Below, in pieces: positions 8,368 through 17,660 of a stretch of 64,000 nucleotides of DNA (position 1 is the stretch's first letter; the number at the start of each line of letters is the position of its first letter). The position numbers were made by a program, and so were the translations under genes. Source of the DNA: Edaphobacter bradus (GTDB lineage: Bacteria; Acidobacteriota; Terriglobia; Terriglobales; Acidobacteriaceae). The notes under the pieces are model-generated. The model was not told the DNA's origin. It did no database searches and saw only the letters and a program-made list of their open reading frames with translations. Location: the NCBI RefSeq assembly GCF_025685645.1, contig NZ_JAGSYF010000001.1:1302001-1366000 (forward strand). Reading direction: 5' to 3'.

Positions 8368-9288
8368 TCACCGCAGCAGAGCATCCACTTCCCCGCGATA
8401 CGGCATCGAGGGAGCAGTTCCCGGCCGCGTCACCGAGATACCGGCGGCCGCGCAGCCGAAACGCACCGCCTCCACCAGGTCCTTCTTCTCCGCCAGGGCC
8501 ACGGCAAGTCCACCATTGAAGGCATCTCCCGCGCCAGTAGTCTCAACCACCGTGCCGGCGGAGAAGGCCGGCACATGCTGCCTGATCGCCGCGTTCTTCA
8601 CCAGCGCGCCCTGCGCTCCCAGCGTTATCACCACATTGCGTACTCCGCGCGCAAGCAGCGCATCAGCCGCCCGATCCGCGTTCGCCAGCGAATCCACGCA
8701 AATGCCCGTTAGAATCTCCGTCTCCGTCTCGTTCGGCGTGATGTAGTCGCAATACGGAAAGATCGACTCCGGCAGTTTGCACCCCGGCGCCGGGTTCAGA
8801 ATCGTCGGCACGCCCAGCGAGTGCGCCAGCTTCAGCCCTGCCTCCACAGTCGGCAGCGAAAGCTCGAGCTGAGTCACAAAGATCGCCGACTCCGCGATCA
8901 GCGCGCGCGCCTGCTCCACCTCCTCCGGAGTCAGCTCAAAGCACGCGCCCGGAACCACGATAATCGCGTTCTCTCCCTTCACCGCGTCGATGATGATCGC
9001 CGCAGATCCTGTTGCAGAGTCCGTCTCCAGCACATGCGTCGCGTCAATCCCCTCCTCGCGATACGTCTTCCGCGCCAGGTCTCCAAAGGCGTCACGCCCC
9101 AGCTTGCTGATGAAGCTGACATTCGCCCCCGCCCGCGCCGCCGCTACCGCCTGGTTCGATCCTTTGCCGCCAGGCCCCAGCTTGAACTCCAATCCCATAT
9201 ACGTCTCGCCCCACGCGGGTAGCTTCTCTGTCCTGAATGCAACATCGGCCACGTAGCTCCCCATGACCACAACATGTCCCTTACTCAT
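8368..9288 (-). CDS. PfkB-family sugar kinase (ribokinase-like; deoxyribokinase candidate)
   Basis: A 306-residue ribokinase-type enzyme. The N-terminal substrate-lid motif KLGPGGKGSNQAVAAARAGA and the C-terminal catalytic motif TTGAGDAFNGGLAVALAE (catalytic Asp in GAGD) are both intact. The ATG follows an AGAGGAG ribosome site. It phosphorylates a pentose at C5 with ATP. Because deoC and ALDH16 follow on the same strand, 2-deoxyribose is a plausible substrate, making this a DeoK rather than a true RbsK. Sequence alone does not separate the two. Confidence 0.9.
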   Translation of the reverse strand: MSKGHVVVMGSYVADVAFRTEKLPAWGETYMGLEFKLGPGGKGSNQAVAAARAGANVSFISKLGRDAFGDLARKTYREEGIDATHVLETDSATGSAAIIIDAVKGENAIIVVPGACFELTPEEVEQARALIAESAIFVTQLELSLPTVEAGLKLAHSLGVPTILNPAPGCKLPESIFPYCDYITPNETETEILTGICVDSLANADRAADALLARGVRNVVITLGAQGALVKNAAIRQHVPAFSAGTVVETTGAGDAFNGGLAVALAEKKDLVEAVRFGCAAAGISVTRPGTAPSMPYRGEVDALLR

Positions 9289-9572
9289 CCGCTCCTCTTC
9301 TCTCTTCTCGTTCTCATACGTCGCACATGCCCGCGCGATCAGCCATTATGCCCTTTGAGAGGCACCCTGTCCAAGCACCTTCTTGCCCTCCTCAATCAAA
9401 GACCTGACACGGTTACAAAAAGAAATCCCCTCTTCCCTTCTCATCCTCTCCCTGCAATCCGCCGATAGGGTAAGCACCGACAATCCGTGGCGCGCGAAGC
9501 GTATCCGCCATCAGCGACAGCACCCGACGGGGCGCGCCCCGCGGCCTCGCAACAGGAAATGAGAGACCATCC

Positions 9573-10076
9573 ATGGTTCATGTGATCGACGCAGCCCCGC
9601 AGAGCGCAGCACCCGCCCTCACCGACACCGCCATCCTCGACCAGGCCGTCGAAGACGTCCTCGGCCTCATGCTCGGAGTGCCCGTCACCGTCGCCGACGA
9701 AGCCGTCGTCGCCTCCGCCGTCCCTCCGATCACCCTCACCGCCGTCATCGGTCTCGCCGGCGCGCTCAGCGGAGCCTACACCGTCCTCGTCACCGCCCCC
9801 GCCGCCATCCGGATGACCGCCTGCCTCATGGGCATGGAGATCGACTCCCTCGACGACTCCGTCTACGACGGCCTCGGAGAGATCACCAACATGCTCGCCG
9901 GAGCCTGGAAGTCTCGCATCCCCTCGCTCAACGCCGCCTGCCTCCTCTCCGTCCCCACCGTCGTCACGGGCACTCAGTACGAGGTCCACAAGCGCAGCTC
10001 CGCCTTCCGCCTCGTGCGCAGCTACCGCTTCAACGAGCACGTCTTCACCGTTACCATCCACGGCGAAACACCCTGA
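9573..10076 (+). CDS. CheX-like chemotaxis phosphatase-family protein
   Basis: A 167-residue protein of the CheC/CheX fold. The signature GEITNMLAGAWKSR carries the paired Glu103 and Asn106 used by CheX to remove phosphate from CheY-P, followed by the usual second half (SVPTVVTGTQYEV). Only one E-x2-N helix is present, as in CheX rather than CheC. It stands alone, away from other chemotaxis genes, while flagellar genes occur about 26 kb further on. It may dephosphorylate a CheY-type regulator; the partner is not in the window. Confidence 0.8.
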   Translation: MVHVIDAAPQSAAPALTDTAILDQAVEDVLGLMLGVPVTVADEAVVASAVPPITLTAVIGLAGALSGAYTVLVTAPAAIRMTACLMGMEIDSLDDSVYDGLGEITNMLAGAWKSRIPSLNAACLLSVPTVVTGTQYEVHKRSSAFRLVRSYRFNEHVFTVTIHGETP

Positions 10077-10095
10077 CCACGCACTCCACATGGAT

Positions 10096-10140
10096 TGTCA
10101 TTCCGACCGGAGCGCGCAGCGCGGAGTGGAGGAATCCGCT
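10096..10140. repeat. Palindromic GTCATTCCG...GGAATCC repeat, copy 1
   Basis: The unit TTGTCATTCCGACCGGAGCG continues through GCAGCGCGGAGTGGAGGAATCC and has the same frame as the copies at 33819-33855 and 34633-34660: GTCATTC, a G/C-rich AGCG core and GAATC. It lies just after the CheX-like gene. This is a REP-like element of the kind scattered between genes in many soil bacteria. Confidence 0.65.
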
Positions 10141-10261
10141 TTTGCTTTTAATCCGCGTAAATCCGCGGTCGCCCCTCACCGCATCGTTGTCTTCTAGTCC
10201 CTACTCTCTATTCCCTATTCCCTGTCTCCCCCTCTGCTAGCATTAAGGTTTGGCCCACACA

Positions 10262-11752
10262 ATGACTAGCACCAGCACAGAAGCCCCCATCCGCGTCCGC
10301 ATCGCCCCTTCTCCCACCGGAGACCCTCACGTCGGCACCGCCTACATCGGCCTGCTCAACTACATCTACGCCCGCCAGCGCGACGGCAAATTCGTCCTCC
10401 GCATCGAGGACACCGACCGCACCCGCTTCGTCTCCACCTCCGAGCAGATGATCTTCGACTCCCTCCGCTGGCTCGGCCTCAACTGGGACGAGGGCCCCGA
10501 CGTCGGTGGACCCTTCGGCCCCTACCGCCAGTCCGAACGCACCGAGATCTACCGCGCGCACGCTGAGATCCTCCTCGCGAACGCCACCGCATACCGCTGC
10601 TTCTGCACCCCCGAAGAGCTCGAGGCCACACGCAAGCAGCAGCTAGCCGCCAAGCTCCCCCCGCGCTACCCCGGAACCTGCCGCCACCTCACACCGGATC
10701 AAATCGCTGCAAACCAGGCCGCACACAAGCCCTACACCATCCGCCTCGCCGTCCCGCCGCACAAAGGCGACCTCACCGCCTCCACCACCTTCCGCGATGA
10801 GCTACGCGGCAACATCACTTTCGAGCACGGCAACGTCGACGACCAGGTCCTCCTCAAGTCCGACGGCTACCCCACCTACCACCTCGCCAACGTCGTCGAC
10901 GACCACCTCATGCAGATCACCGACGTCATCCGCGCCGAGGAGTGGATCTCCTCCACGCCCAAGCACGTCCTCCTCTACAAGGCCTTCGGCTGGCAGGCCC
11001 CGCGGTTCTGGCACATGCCGCTGCTGCGCAACATCGACAAGTCAAAGATCTCCAAGCGCAAAAACCCCGTCTCGCTCATCTACTACCGAGAGAGTGGCTA
11101 CCTCCCCCCCGCCATCATCAACTTCCTCGGCCTCATGGGCGGCGGCATGCCAGCCGACATCAACGCTGGAACCGAAAAGTTCACCCTCCCCGAGATGGTC
11201 GAGCACTTCGTCTTCACCAACATCCGTGTCGGCGGCCCAGTCTTCGACCTCACCAAGCTCAAGTGGCTCAACGGCGAGTACCTCCGCGCCCTCTCCCCCG
11301 AGCAGTTCTTCACCGAAGTCCGCACCCGCGTCTTCGGCGACGACTACCTCCGCAACATCTCCGCCCTCATGCAGACCCGCATCGAGACCCTCGGCCAGTT
11401 CGGCGACCTCACCAACTTCTTCTTCTCCGACGGCGTCCTGCCTCCGCCCGAGGTCTTCCTCCCCAGGAAACGCACACTCGAAGAGACCCTCGCCTTCGCC
11501 CAAAATCAGCTCGCCGTCCTCGAAGCCACCGACTGGACCCACGAAGCCCTCGAGCCCGCGCTCAAGAAACTAGGCGAAGAAGAGTCCTGGTCCGTCAAAG
11601 AAAACTTCATGCTCCTCCGAGCCATCATCACCGGCAGCACCATGTCGCCACCGCTGCTCGAAAGCATGATCGTCTTCGGCAAAGCCCGCTCGCTCGACCG
11701 AGTCCGCCGCTTCCTGGACGCACAGAAGAAGCAGGGCAGCACCAAAAAGTAA
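10262..11752 (+). CDS. gltX: Glutamate--tRNA ligase
   Basis: A 496-residue class I aminoacyl-tRNA synthetase that charges tRNA-Glu. The HIGH-type motif is seen in [19 protein letters not shown] and the KMSKS-type motif in [13 protein letters not shown]. Four zinc-ligand-like residues lie in [11 protein letters not shown]...GTCRHL. The C-terminal anticodon-binding part contains [18 protein letters not shown]. The ATG at 10262 is preferred; a TTG at 10250 would add four residues but sits only one base after the AAGG sequence. Housekeeping gene, transcribed alone. Confidence 0.95.
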   Translation: MTSTSTEAPIRVRIAPSPTGDPHVGTAYIGLLNYIYARQRDGKFVLRIEDTDRTRFVSTSEQMIFDSLRWLGLNWDEGPDVGGPFGPYRQSERTEIYRAHAEILLANATAYRCFCTPEELEATRKQQLAAKLPPRYPGTCRHLTPDQIAANQAAHKPYTIRLAVPPHKGDLTASTTFRDELRGNITFEHGNVDDQVLLKSDGYPTYHLANVVDDHLMQITDVIRAEEWISSTPKHVLLYKAFGWQAPRFWHMPLLRNIDKSKISKRKNPVSLIYYRESGYLPPAIINFLGLMGGGMPADINAGTEKFTLPEMVEHFVFTNIRVGGPVFDLTKLKWLNGEYLRALSPEQFFTEVRTRVFGDDYLRNISALMQTRIETLGQFGDLTNFFFSDGVLPPPEVFLPRKRTLEETLAFAQNQLAVLEATDWTHEALEPALKKLGEEESWSVKENFMLLRAIITGSTMSPPLLESMIVFGKARSLDRVRRFLDAQKKQGSTKK

Positions 11753-11842
11753 TCGCTACCTTCTCTGTGAGGCTGTCAGCAAATCAGAGGTGGTAGTGGC
11801 TCAATTTTGAAATTGGGCATACTTGACATTGGCAACGCATCT

Positions 11843-12526
11843 TTAATCTTGGTCGTGTCGCTCTTGTCTACCTGCGCCCACTGCGTATCCGGCAAAGTAG
11901 CCGCTGGGCGGTGGTGCTGTTGCACTCAGTTGGCCTGTGATCGTCGATCTGAACGCCTGCCCCTTTTGTGCGAGTCTGAAGCTCACGCCATTTATAGTGG
12001 ACGTACTCGTTGACGAAACTACATTTTCGAACACGGCTGTAAACGTACCATCAACTGTATCCACTATGACCTGCTGATGCAGCGTGGCGATCAGAACGGG
12101 GATGCCAGCCCGGAAAGTATCGGGATTGTTGAAGTTCGCGGGAGCACTGTTGAGATAAATCGTCGTAGTTCCGTTCCGATCTATGATCCGCAGTGGTCCA
12201 TTACTGATCGATTCTTGGGTTGTCGCCTCGTTGAAAAACGTGAGCAGTGCTGTTGTTTCGTTGTGCGGAGTCCCGCTGAACAGATTGTCGATTCCTCGGA
12301 CTAGAGTGAGATACCCATACTGATTCGAGGAGCCAAGCTGGGCAGATGGCGTGGGCGGATTGTTTGTTACCTCTCCGGTGAATTCAAACGCGATCTGATC
12401 CCCAACAAAGTTGATTTGTACATGGTCTTCATCGCTCGCTCTGGCCAAGCGTCCGAAAACTACCCAACTTAGGAGCAATGCGATAGTGGCGAGACCACCA
12501 ACGGAAAGAGTTCTTTTAACTTGCAT
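11843..12526 (-). CDS. Secreted protein of unknown function
   Basis: A 227-residue protein starting at the ATG that follows an AAAGGAG ribosome site; an upstream in-frame ATG at 12634 is less likely. Residues 7-26 form a signal peptide (SVGGLATIALLLSWVVFGRL). The mature part is rich in Thr, Asn and beta-type sequence (VQINFVGDQIAFEFTGEV, GTTTIYLNSAPANF) and ends near GYFAGYAVGAGRQERH. No catalytic motif or known domain was recognised. It is an extracytoplasmic beta-rich protein, probably single-transcript, convergent with gltX. Confidence 0.7.
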   Translation of the reverse strand: MQVKRTLSVGGLATIALLLSWVVFGRLARASDEDHVQINFVGDQIAFEFTGEVTNNPPTPSAQLGSSNQYGYLTLVRGIDNLFSGTPHNETTALLTFFNEATTQESISNGPLRIIDRNGTTTIYLNSAPANFNNPDTFRAGIPVLIATLHQQVIVDTVDGTFTAVFENVVSSTSTSTINGVSFRLAQKGQAFRSTITGQLSATAPPPSGYFAGYAVGAGRQERHDQD

Positions 12527-12787
12527 GGCTTCTCCTTTCCCGTCGAGAGGGAGACATAAAAATGTAGGCATCTTCCCCGTCGTGCGGCAAAGCATACCAA
12601 ATCCGAACGCCACTGCGCTAACTACGGATCGCACGTTATCCTCCGCCGCCCACGTCTCCCCGTCATAACTGCTCTTCGCCCATGCGTTAAGTCCATCACA
12701 CCCATCCCGTCCACAACAGGTGCGTTGCTCGGACGCTTACCGAAGACGCCACGAGATAGGTCGCAGACACTGCATTGACCTAAGATC

Positions 12788-13099
12788 TCCACCGGCGCCC
12801 CACACAGAATCGCTGCGGCGTTCACCTTCGGACGCGAAGACCTCATCCCGGATATGTTCTCCGAGTTTGTTCGCGGGATTAATGTACAACTCCCCGGCCG
12901 CATCGCGCCATTCCGCTACTACCTCGAGCGCCATATCGAGCTGGACGGCCACGAACACGGCCCCAGGGCGATGCAAATGATGCGTATGCTCTGCCCAACC
13001 CCGCTCCACTGGTCCGAGGCCGCCGAAACAGCTTTGGCTGCGCTCATTGCCCGACTGGCCCTCTGGGACGGCATCCAGTCAAGAATTCTCGCTCTTTGA
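12788..13099 (+). pseudogene. DUF3050 family protein, C-terminal fragment
   Basis: An open stretch of about 103 codons carries the conserved end of DUF3050 proteins: AAAFTFGREDLIPDMF, then FRYYLERHIELDGHEHGP and LIARLALWDGI. A stop codon lies in frame just upstream, no start codon precedes the conserved part, and the usual N-terminal half (family length roughly 220-250 residues) is absent from all frames of the preceding 250 bases. I read it as a remnant of a truncated gene. Confidence 0.7.
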
Positions 13100-13223
13100 C
13101 CCTCGCCTTCGCGCGGCTTGCGTGCCTTCGCCGTCACCTCTTGCCGTTGTGCGTTCACTTGTTTGTCATCCAGCAGCGATTCGCGTTGTAGAATCCCGCA
13201 CAAAGCCTCATTGGGGGAGACTC

Positions 13224-13451
13224 GTGAATAAAGCTGTCCTTTATCTGCTCCTTATCCTCATCGGTTTGTCGCCTTCCACTCCAGCGGTCGCCCATGCCGA
13301 CACAAATTCCGCGCGGCAGGCGCCGCAGCATAGCTCGGTCAAGGCAAGCAAAGCCTACATGAAGGACCAGAAGAAACAACTGAAAAAGTCCCAGAAGCAG
13401 CAAGCCCAGGCGATCAAAAAGTGGAGAAAGCAACACGGTGTAACCCACTGA
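13224..13451 (+). CDS. Small basic secreted protein
   Basis: A 75-residue protein starting at GTG (13224) behind a GGGGGAG sequence. A signal peptide covers residues 1-25 (KAVLYLLLILIGLSPSTPAVAHA). The mature 50 residues are strongly basic and rich in Lys and Gln (YMKDQKKQLKKSQKQQAQAIKKWRKQH), probably one helix. No known family is recognised, though small Lys/Gln-rich exported proteins of this type recur in acidobacteria. An RNA-, DNA- or envelope-polymer-binding role would be a guess. Confidence 0.65.
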   Translation: MNKAVLYLLLILIGLSPSTPAVAHADTNSARQAPQHSSVKASKAYMKDQKKQLKKSQKQQAQAIKKWRKQHGVTH

Positions 13452-13658
13452 TCGCAAGCTTCGCCATTGCCACGGCCTAGCCACCCACTATTACAAAACC
13501 CATACAGACAAACACCGTAATTTCCACAGAAGCTGATAGACTGGTATCTGATCGTCGAATCCGATCTGGTGTTCTTGCTTGTTCTGCTCTTGCTGTACTC
13601 GCAATCAATTCCAAATTTGAGTTCAGCGGTACATTTTGCAGTTATCAAGGAACAAGTC

Positions 13659-13859
13659 ATGGAACAAGGAATCGTAAAGTGGTTTAACGACGCAAAGGGC
13701 TTCGGTTTTCTGAGCCGCCCCAACGGCGAGGACGTCTTCGTGCATCACACCGCCATCCAGAGCAACGGCTTCCGTTCGCTCCAGGAAGGCCAGAGCGTCC
13801 AGTTCAACGTCGTCAAAGGCCCTAAGGGCTGGCAGGCCGAGAACGTTCAGCCCCTCTAA
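13659..13859 (+). CDS. Cold-shock protein (CspA family)
   Basis: A 66-residue OB-fold RNA chaperone. RNP1 appears as KGFGFLSR and RNP2 as DVFVHHTAI, preceded by the family start GIVKWFNDA. The ATG has an AAGGAA ribosome site at good spacing. It binds single-stranded RNA or DNA and prevents misfolding, typically under cold or growth transitions. About 200 bases of untranslated leader precede it, as is usual for csp genes, and a strong terminator follows 24 bases after the stop codon. Confidence 0.95.
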   Translation: MEQGIVKWFNDAKGFGFLSRPNGEDVFVHHTAIQSNGFRSLQEGQSVQFNVVKGPKGWQAENVQPL

Positions 13860-13882
13860 TTCAAAACATTCAGAGGAAACAG

Positions 13883-13911
13883 AAAAGCCCCGGCCAAAAG
13901 CCGGGGCTTTT
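13883..13911 (+). terminator. Rho-independent terminator of the cold-shock gene
   Basis: A perfect 12-bp stem AAAAGCCCCGGC / GCCGGGGCTTTT with a 5-base loop, followed by CCTTT. It is placed directly behind the csp stop codon. The same GCCCCGGC arm is used in two of the long intergenic elements described below. Confidence 0.9.
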
Positions 13912-13914
13912 CCT

Positions 13915-14038
13915 TTACTGTCCCGTCCTTCTCTTACCAGGGTCGTCTTGCGGGTTGATGTAGTTGAACTGCACCGGTGACATGCCGTGGACCTGCACGA
14001 TGGTCTCACCATCCGCCATAGCATAGTGATGCATGTCC
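13915..14038 (-). pseudogene. Cupin-domain protein, C-terminal fragment
   Basis: On the minus strand a short frame ends with MHHYAMADGETIVQVHGM, then NYINPQDDPGKRR. This is the recognisable end of small cupin proteins that carry HYA...GETVVQVHG and NYVNPADDP. The first two thirds, including the metal-binding HxH motif, are missing. An open frame continues upstream, but its sequence there is antisense to the small membrane protein on the other strand. Read as a gene remnant. Confidence 0.55.
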
Positions 14039-14110
14039 GGATCCCACAGAAAATTTGTCAAGCCCCCAAACCCGTCTGCACGGCGAGTTGCTGTTATCGT
14101 GGGGGAACAC

Positions 14111-14368
14111 ATGGCCAATATACTCGCGATTGCCGGTCCCAACTCAAAGTACAAATTGCCAAATGCCACACCCGCCGGTTTCTGGGCTGGATTGTGGCAC
14201 GGCATCATTGCGCCATTTATGTTTTGGGTCAGTTTGCTCAGCCCAAACGTTCGTGTATACGAGACCAGCAACAAGGGAAGACGATATGACTTCGGTTTTC
14301 TCCTTGGCGTAGGCGCCTGGGCATCACATCATGAGGTTCGCTATATCGTTCAAAATCCCCCGAGCTGA
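14111..14368 (+). CDS. Small conserved membrane protein
   Basis: An 85-residue protein starting at ATG after a GGGGGAA sequence. It carries GFWAGLWHGIIAPFMFWVSL (one membrane segment), then NVRVYETSNKGRRYDFGFLLGVG. I recognise the GFWxGLWHG...APxxFxVSLF...VRxYExxNxGxxYDFGFLLG pattern as a widespread small protein family without known function. A tail of about 15 residues after GVGAW looks unconserved. The context of gene remnants on both sides suggests a reshuffled region. Confidence 0.65.
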   Translation: MANILAIAGPNSKYKLPNATPAGFWAGLWHGIIAPFMFWVSLLSPNVRVYETSNKGRRYDFGFLLGVGAWASHHEVRYIVQNPPS

Positions 14369-14471
14369 GGCGTGGATTGCAAATCACTTGGTCTTCCTCC
14401 TGGACCCGGCCGACACACCACACTCGAAGCCGCCATTTTCACCAAATCAGCGATATGGCAAGATTGTCGGC

Positions 14472-15703
14472 GTGAACCCTCGCGCTCGCTTCCCTCTTCT
14501 AGCTGGCTTCACTCTCGCGGTCCTGAGCCTGAACGCTCAGGATAAGAAACCAGCTCCGGCCGATCAGCAGCCGCAAACCGGCGCGATCACAGGCCGCGTC
14601 CTTTGCGCCGACACAAGGAGTCCGGCGCGCCTTGCCACGGTCCTCACGATTCCCATCCCAGTATTCGATACCGCCGGTAACGCGACCCTACCCAAAGTCA
14701 AAGGCAACGATACCGCGAGGACTAATCTCGAGGGGGATTACACATTGCCCAGGATCGAAACCGGCGATTACTTCGTCCTTGCCGAAATGCCAGGCTATCT
14801 ATCGCCTGCCGCCCAGTTTCGCATGACTGATTTGAAGAATCTGACACCAGACTCAATCAAGAAGCTGGCACAACTGTTGCCGTCAGTCCACGTCGAGCCA
14901 GGCAAGAAAGCTCACGCAGATGTCGTCATTGAACGAGGCGCATCCATCTCAGGCAAGGTCATCTATGACGACGGTACCCCAGCAGTCGGGGTTTACGTGC
15001 GTATCGATCTGGCACACGATGTGCCCCCGCAGGAATACCGGCCTATCCAAGGCCTCGCAGTCAACTCGGCGCCAATGACGGACGATTATGGCCACTACCG
15101 AATCAGTGGACTGCCTGGTGCGGAATACGTAATTGAAGCCTCTACGGGTAGCGTCGAACCGAGCGGCAATCCATTAGCGGATCCAGATCTCGATCTAAGC
15201 CCGGATAGAGTTTACGTAATAATGTTGGATACGACTTATGCGGAGAAGACGCTACACAAGAAGAACGCAAAAATCTTCAAACTAGCGCCAGGCGAAGACG
15301 TCAGCGATGCCGACATCGAAATTCCTCTGCAGGGCCTCTATTCCATCTCAGGAACAGTCGCCGCCCTGGGGAATCAGCCGCCTGTTTTCTTCGGCATTGT
15401 GTCGCTTCAGGACCTCGATGACAAGGCCTTCACCCGGGAGGCAATAATTCACTCTGACGGTAGCTTTCAGTTTCCTTATCTACCGCCCGGCAAATATAAG
15501 CTGAAGACCGCCAGCCTCTCTGACCAGTCTCCGATCCTGCGGGCAGGACAAGAACGCAAGGCAGACTACCCCTATGGGAAGGCAAACACGACGTCGAAGT
15601 CATTGACGCAGACCTGACCGGCATAACACTCAATATCCCCGAAACCGCTGCACCGGCGACCGAAGGAACCCAAAAGCCTGCAGCATCATCACAAAGCAAT
15701 TGA
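14472..15703 (+). pseudogene. Carboxypeptidase-regulatory-like secreted protein with a 3' frameshift
   Basis: The frame from GTG 14472 encodes a signal peptide (LLAGFTLAVLSLNAQ) and beta-sandwich repeats of the carboxypeptidase regulatory-like type: GAITGRVLCADTRSPARLATV, DLEGDYTLP-like turns, GASISGKVIYDDGTPAVGVYV, YRISGLPGAEYVIEA and GSFQFPYLPPGKYKL. The frame stops at 15617, but the family ending HDVEVIDADLTGITLNIPE is read in the other forward frame and runs to 15703. A one-base change near the GGG at 15576-15578 explains this. It may be a real lesion or a sequence error. Such proteins are abundant surface or exported proteins in this phylum. Confidence 0.7.
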
Positions 15704-15751
15704 AGAAACAGGATCCTGCCGAAAAACTTGACAGGGATTTCCACTGAAGAT

Positions 15752-16020
15752 CCTGTCAAGCCCCCTAACCACCTAACCCGCACAAAACAAGCATGATCGC
15801 CGTGGCAGAGTAGTTCTCCCAACTCGCTATAATAGAAGAAGGCAGAAAAAGAAAAGCCCCGGTCATGAGCCGGGGCTTCCCTATTTAACCTGTAACCCTT
15901 TTAGAAAGAATATTTTGCGCCTAAGCCATTTTGATGCAATATCTTACATCGCAAGTCCGAGGCTAAACCAAATGAAATGAATACTTTGCACAAAAACAAG
16001 GGGAGTGGGATACCCCCCTC
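15752..16020. repeat. Long structured intergenic element, copy A
   Basis: About 270 bases between the frameshifted secreted-protein gene and the 3' end of pgi. In order: CCTGTCAAGCCCC, a CGCACAAAACAA box, GTGGCAGAGTAGTTC with TATAATA behind it, a hairpin (stem 15854-15862 / 15870-15878), three imperfect copies of an AATATTTTGC-like unit at about 15908, 15940 and 15978, and the tail TTTGCACAAAAACA leading into GGGGAGTGGG. Copies B (35.7 kb) and C (51.1 kb) share the same order and spacing. No protein is encoded. It ends 3 bases from the pgi stop codon. Confidence 0.75.
15854..15878. terminator. Hairpin inside element A
   Basis: A 9-bp stem AAGCCCCGG / CCGGGGCTT with a 7-base loop, symmetrical enough to terminate transcription from either of the two convergent flanking genes. 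It is the centre of repeat element A. Confidence 0.7.
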
Positions 16021-16022
16021 AA

Positions 16023-17660
16023 CTACTTGTTCTTCCGGTACCTCCGGATCAGGCCGTTCGTCGAGCTGTCATGCGCGAGCTTCGGCTCGTCCTTGCTCGC
16101 CAGCTCCGGGACGATCTTCTGGGCCAACACCTTGCCCAGCTCGACGCCCCACTGGTCGAACGAGTCGATGTTCCAGATTGCCCCCTGGGTAAACACCGAG
16201 TGCTCGTACAGCGCAACCAGCTTGCCCAGCATCGTGGGAGACAGCTTGTCGGCCAGAATCGTATTCGAAGGACGATTGCCCTCGAACACGCGATGCGGAA
16301 CCAGCCAGTCTGCCGTGCCCTCGGCCTTCACCTGCTCCGCCGTCTTCCCGAAGGCCAGCGCCTCGGCCTGCGCGAAGACGTTCGCCATCAGCAGGTCGTG
16401 GTGATTGCCCAGCGGGTTCAGTGTCTTGTAGAACCCGATGAAGTCGCAGGGAATCAGTCGCGTCCCCTGGTGAATGAGTTGGTAGAACGAGTGCTGTCCA
16501 TTCGTTCCCGGCTCGCCCCAGTAAATCGGTCCCGTCTCGTAGTTGACCTTCGATCCATCAAGCGTCACATGCTTGCCGTTCGACTCCATCGTCAACTGCT
16601 GCAGGTACGCCGGAAACCGCTTCAGATACTGCTCATACGGCAGAATCGCCACCGTCTGCGCATCGAAGAAGTCCGTGTACCAAACCGTCAGCAGCCCAAG
16701 CAGCACCGGCAGATTCTTCTCGAAAGGAGTTGTGCGGAAGTGAACGTCCATCTCGTGAAATCCCGCCAGCATCGCGCGGAAGTTCTCCGGCCCGATCGCG
16801 ATCATCGTCGACAACCCAATCGCCGAGTCCATCGAGTAGCGTCCGCCAACCCAGTCCCAGAACCCGAACATGTTCTCCGTGTCGATCCCGAACCTCGCAA
16901 CCTCCTTCGCATTCGTCGAGATCGCCACAAAATGTTTCGCGACCGCCTTCTCGTCGCCCAGCTTCGCCAGTGCCCAGTCGCGCGCCGTATGAGCGTTCGT
17001 CATCGTCTCGAGCGTCGTGAAAGTCTTCGAAGCCACCAGGAACAGCGTCTCCTCAGCGTTCAGGTCCTGCACCGCCTCGGCAAAGTCCGTGCCATCGACG
17101 TTCGACACAAACCGGAACGTCAGATCGCGCTGGCTGTAGTGCTTCAGCGCCTCATACGCCATCACCGGCCCAAGGTCCGAGCCGCCAATCCCAATGTTCA
17201 CTACATTGCGAATCCGCTTGCCCGTGTGGCCCTTCCATTCGCCGCTGCGAACTCGATTCGCAAATCCCGACATCTTGTCGAGGACCGCATGCACTTCCGG
17301 AACGACATCGGAGCCGTCCACGACAATCGACTCACCCTTCGGCGCGCGCAACGCAACATGCAGAACCGCACGATTCTCCGTGATGTTGATCTTGTCGCCG
17401 CGAAACATCGCCTCGATCTTCTCGCGCAGCCCCGACTGCTCGGCCAACTGCATCAACAGCTTCAGCGTCTCGTCCGTAATCCGATTCTTCGAGTAATCAA
17501 GAAAGATTCCTGCCGCCTCGGCGGTAAAGCGTTCGCCGCGACCCGAATCCGCTGCGAACAACTCGCGCAGATGCTTCCCGCGAATCTGCTGCGAATGAGA
17601 TTGAAGGGCCTTCCACGCGGAACGGTCGACGAGAGGTGCAAGCTGTGTCGCGGTTTGCAT
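16023..17660 (-). CDS. pgi: Glucose-6-phosphate isomerase
   Basis: A 545-residue enzyme, usual length for the E. coli type, interconverting glucose-6-phosphate and fructose-6-phosphate in the cytoplasm. The two family signatures are visible: [16 protein letters not shown] and [20 protein letters not shown]. The catalytic Glu lies in the [10 protein letters not shown] region and the Lys near the C-terminus. An ATG start diverges from the IclR-type regulator with 132 bp between. A long open frame on the opposite strand is a high-GC shadow. Confidence 0.97.
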   Translation of the reverse strand: MQTATQLAPLVDRSAWKALQSHSQQIRGKHLRELFAADSGRGERFTAEAAGIFLDYSKNRITDETLKLLMQLAEQSGLREKIEAMFRGDKINITENRAVLHVALRAPKGESIVVDGSDVVPEVHAVLDKMSGFANRVRSGEWKGHTGKRIRNVVNIGIGGSDLGPVMAYEALKHYSQRDLTFRFVSNVDGTDFAEAVQDLNAEETLFLVASKTFTTLETMTNAHTARDWALAKLGDEKAVAKHFVAISTNAKEVARFGIDTENMFGFWDWVGGRYSMDSAIGLSTMIAIGPENFRAMLAGFHEMDVHFRTTPFEKNLPVLLGLLTVWYTDFFDAQTVAILPYEQYLKRFPAYLQQLTMESNGKHVTLDGSKVNYETGPIYWGEPGTNGQHSFYQLIHQGTRLIPCDFIGFYKTLNPLGNHHDLLMANVFAQAEALAFGKTAEQVKAEGTADWLVPHRVFEGNRPSNTILADKLSPTMLGKLVALYEHSVFTQGAIWNIDSFDQWGVELGKVLAQKIVPELASKDEPKLAHDSSTNGLIRRYRKNK

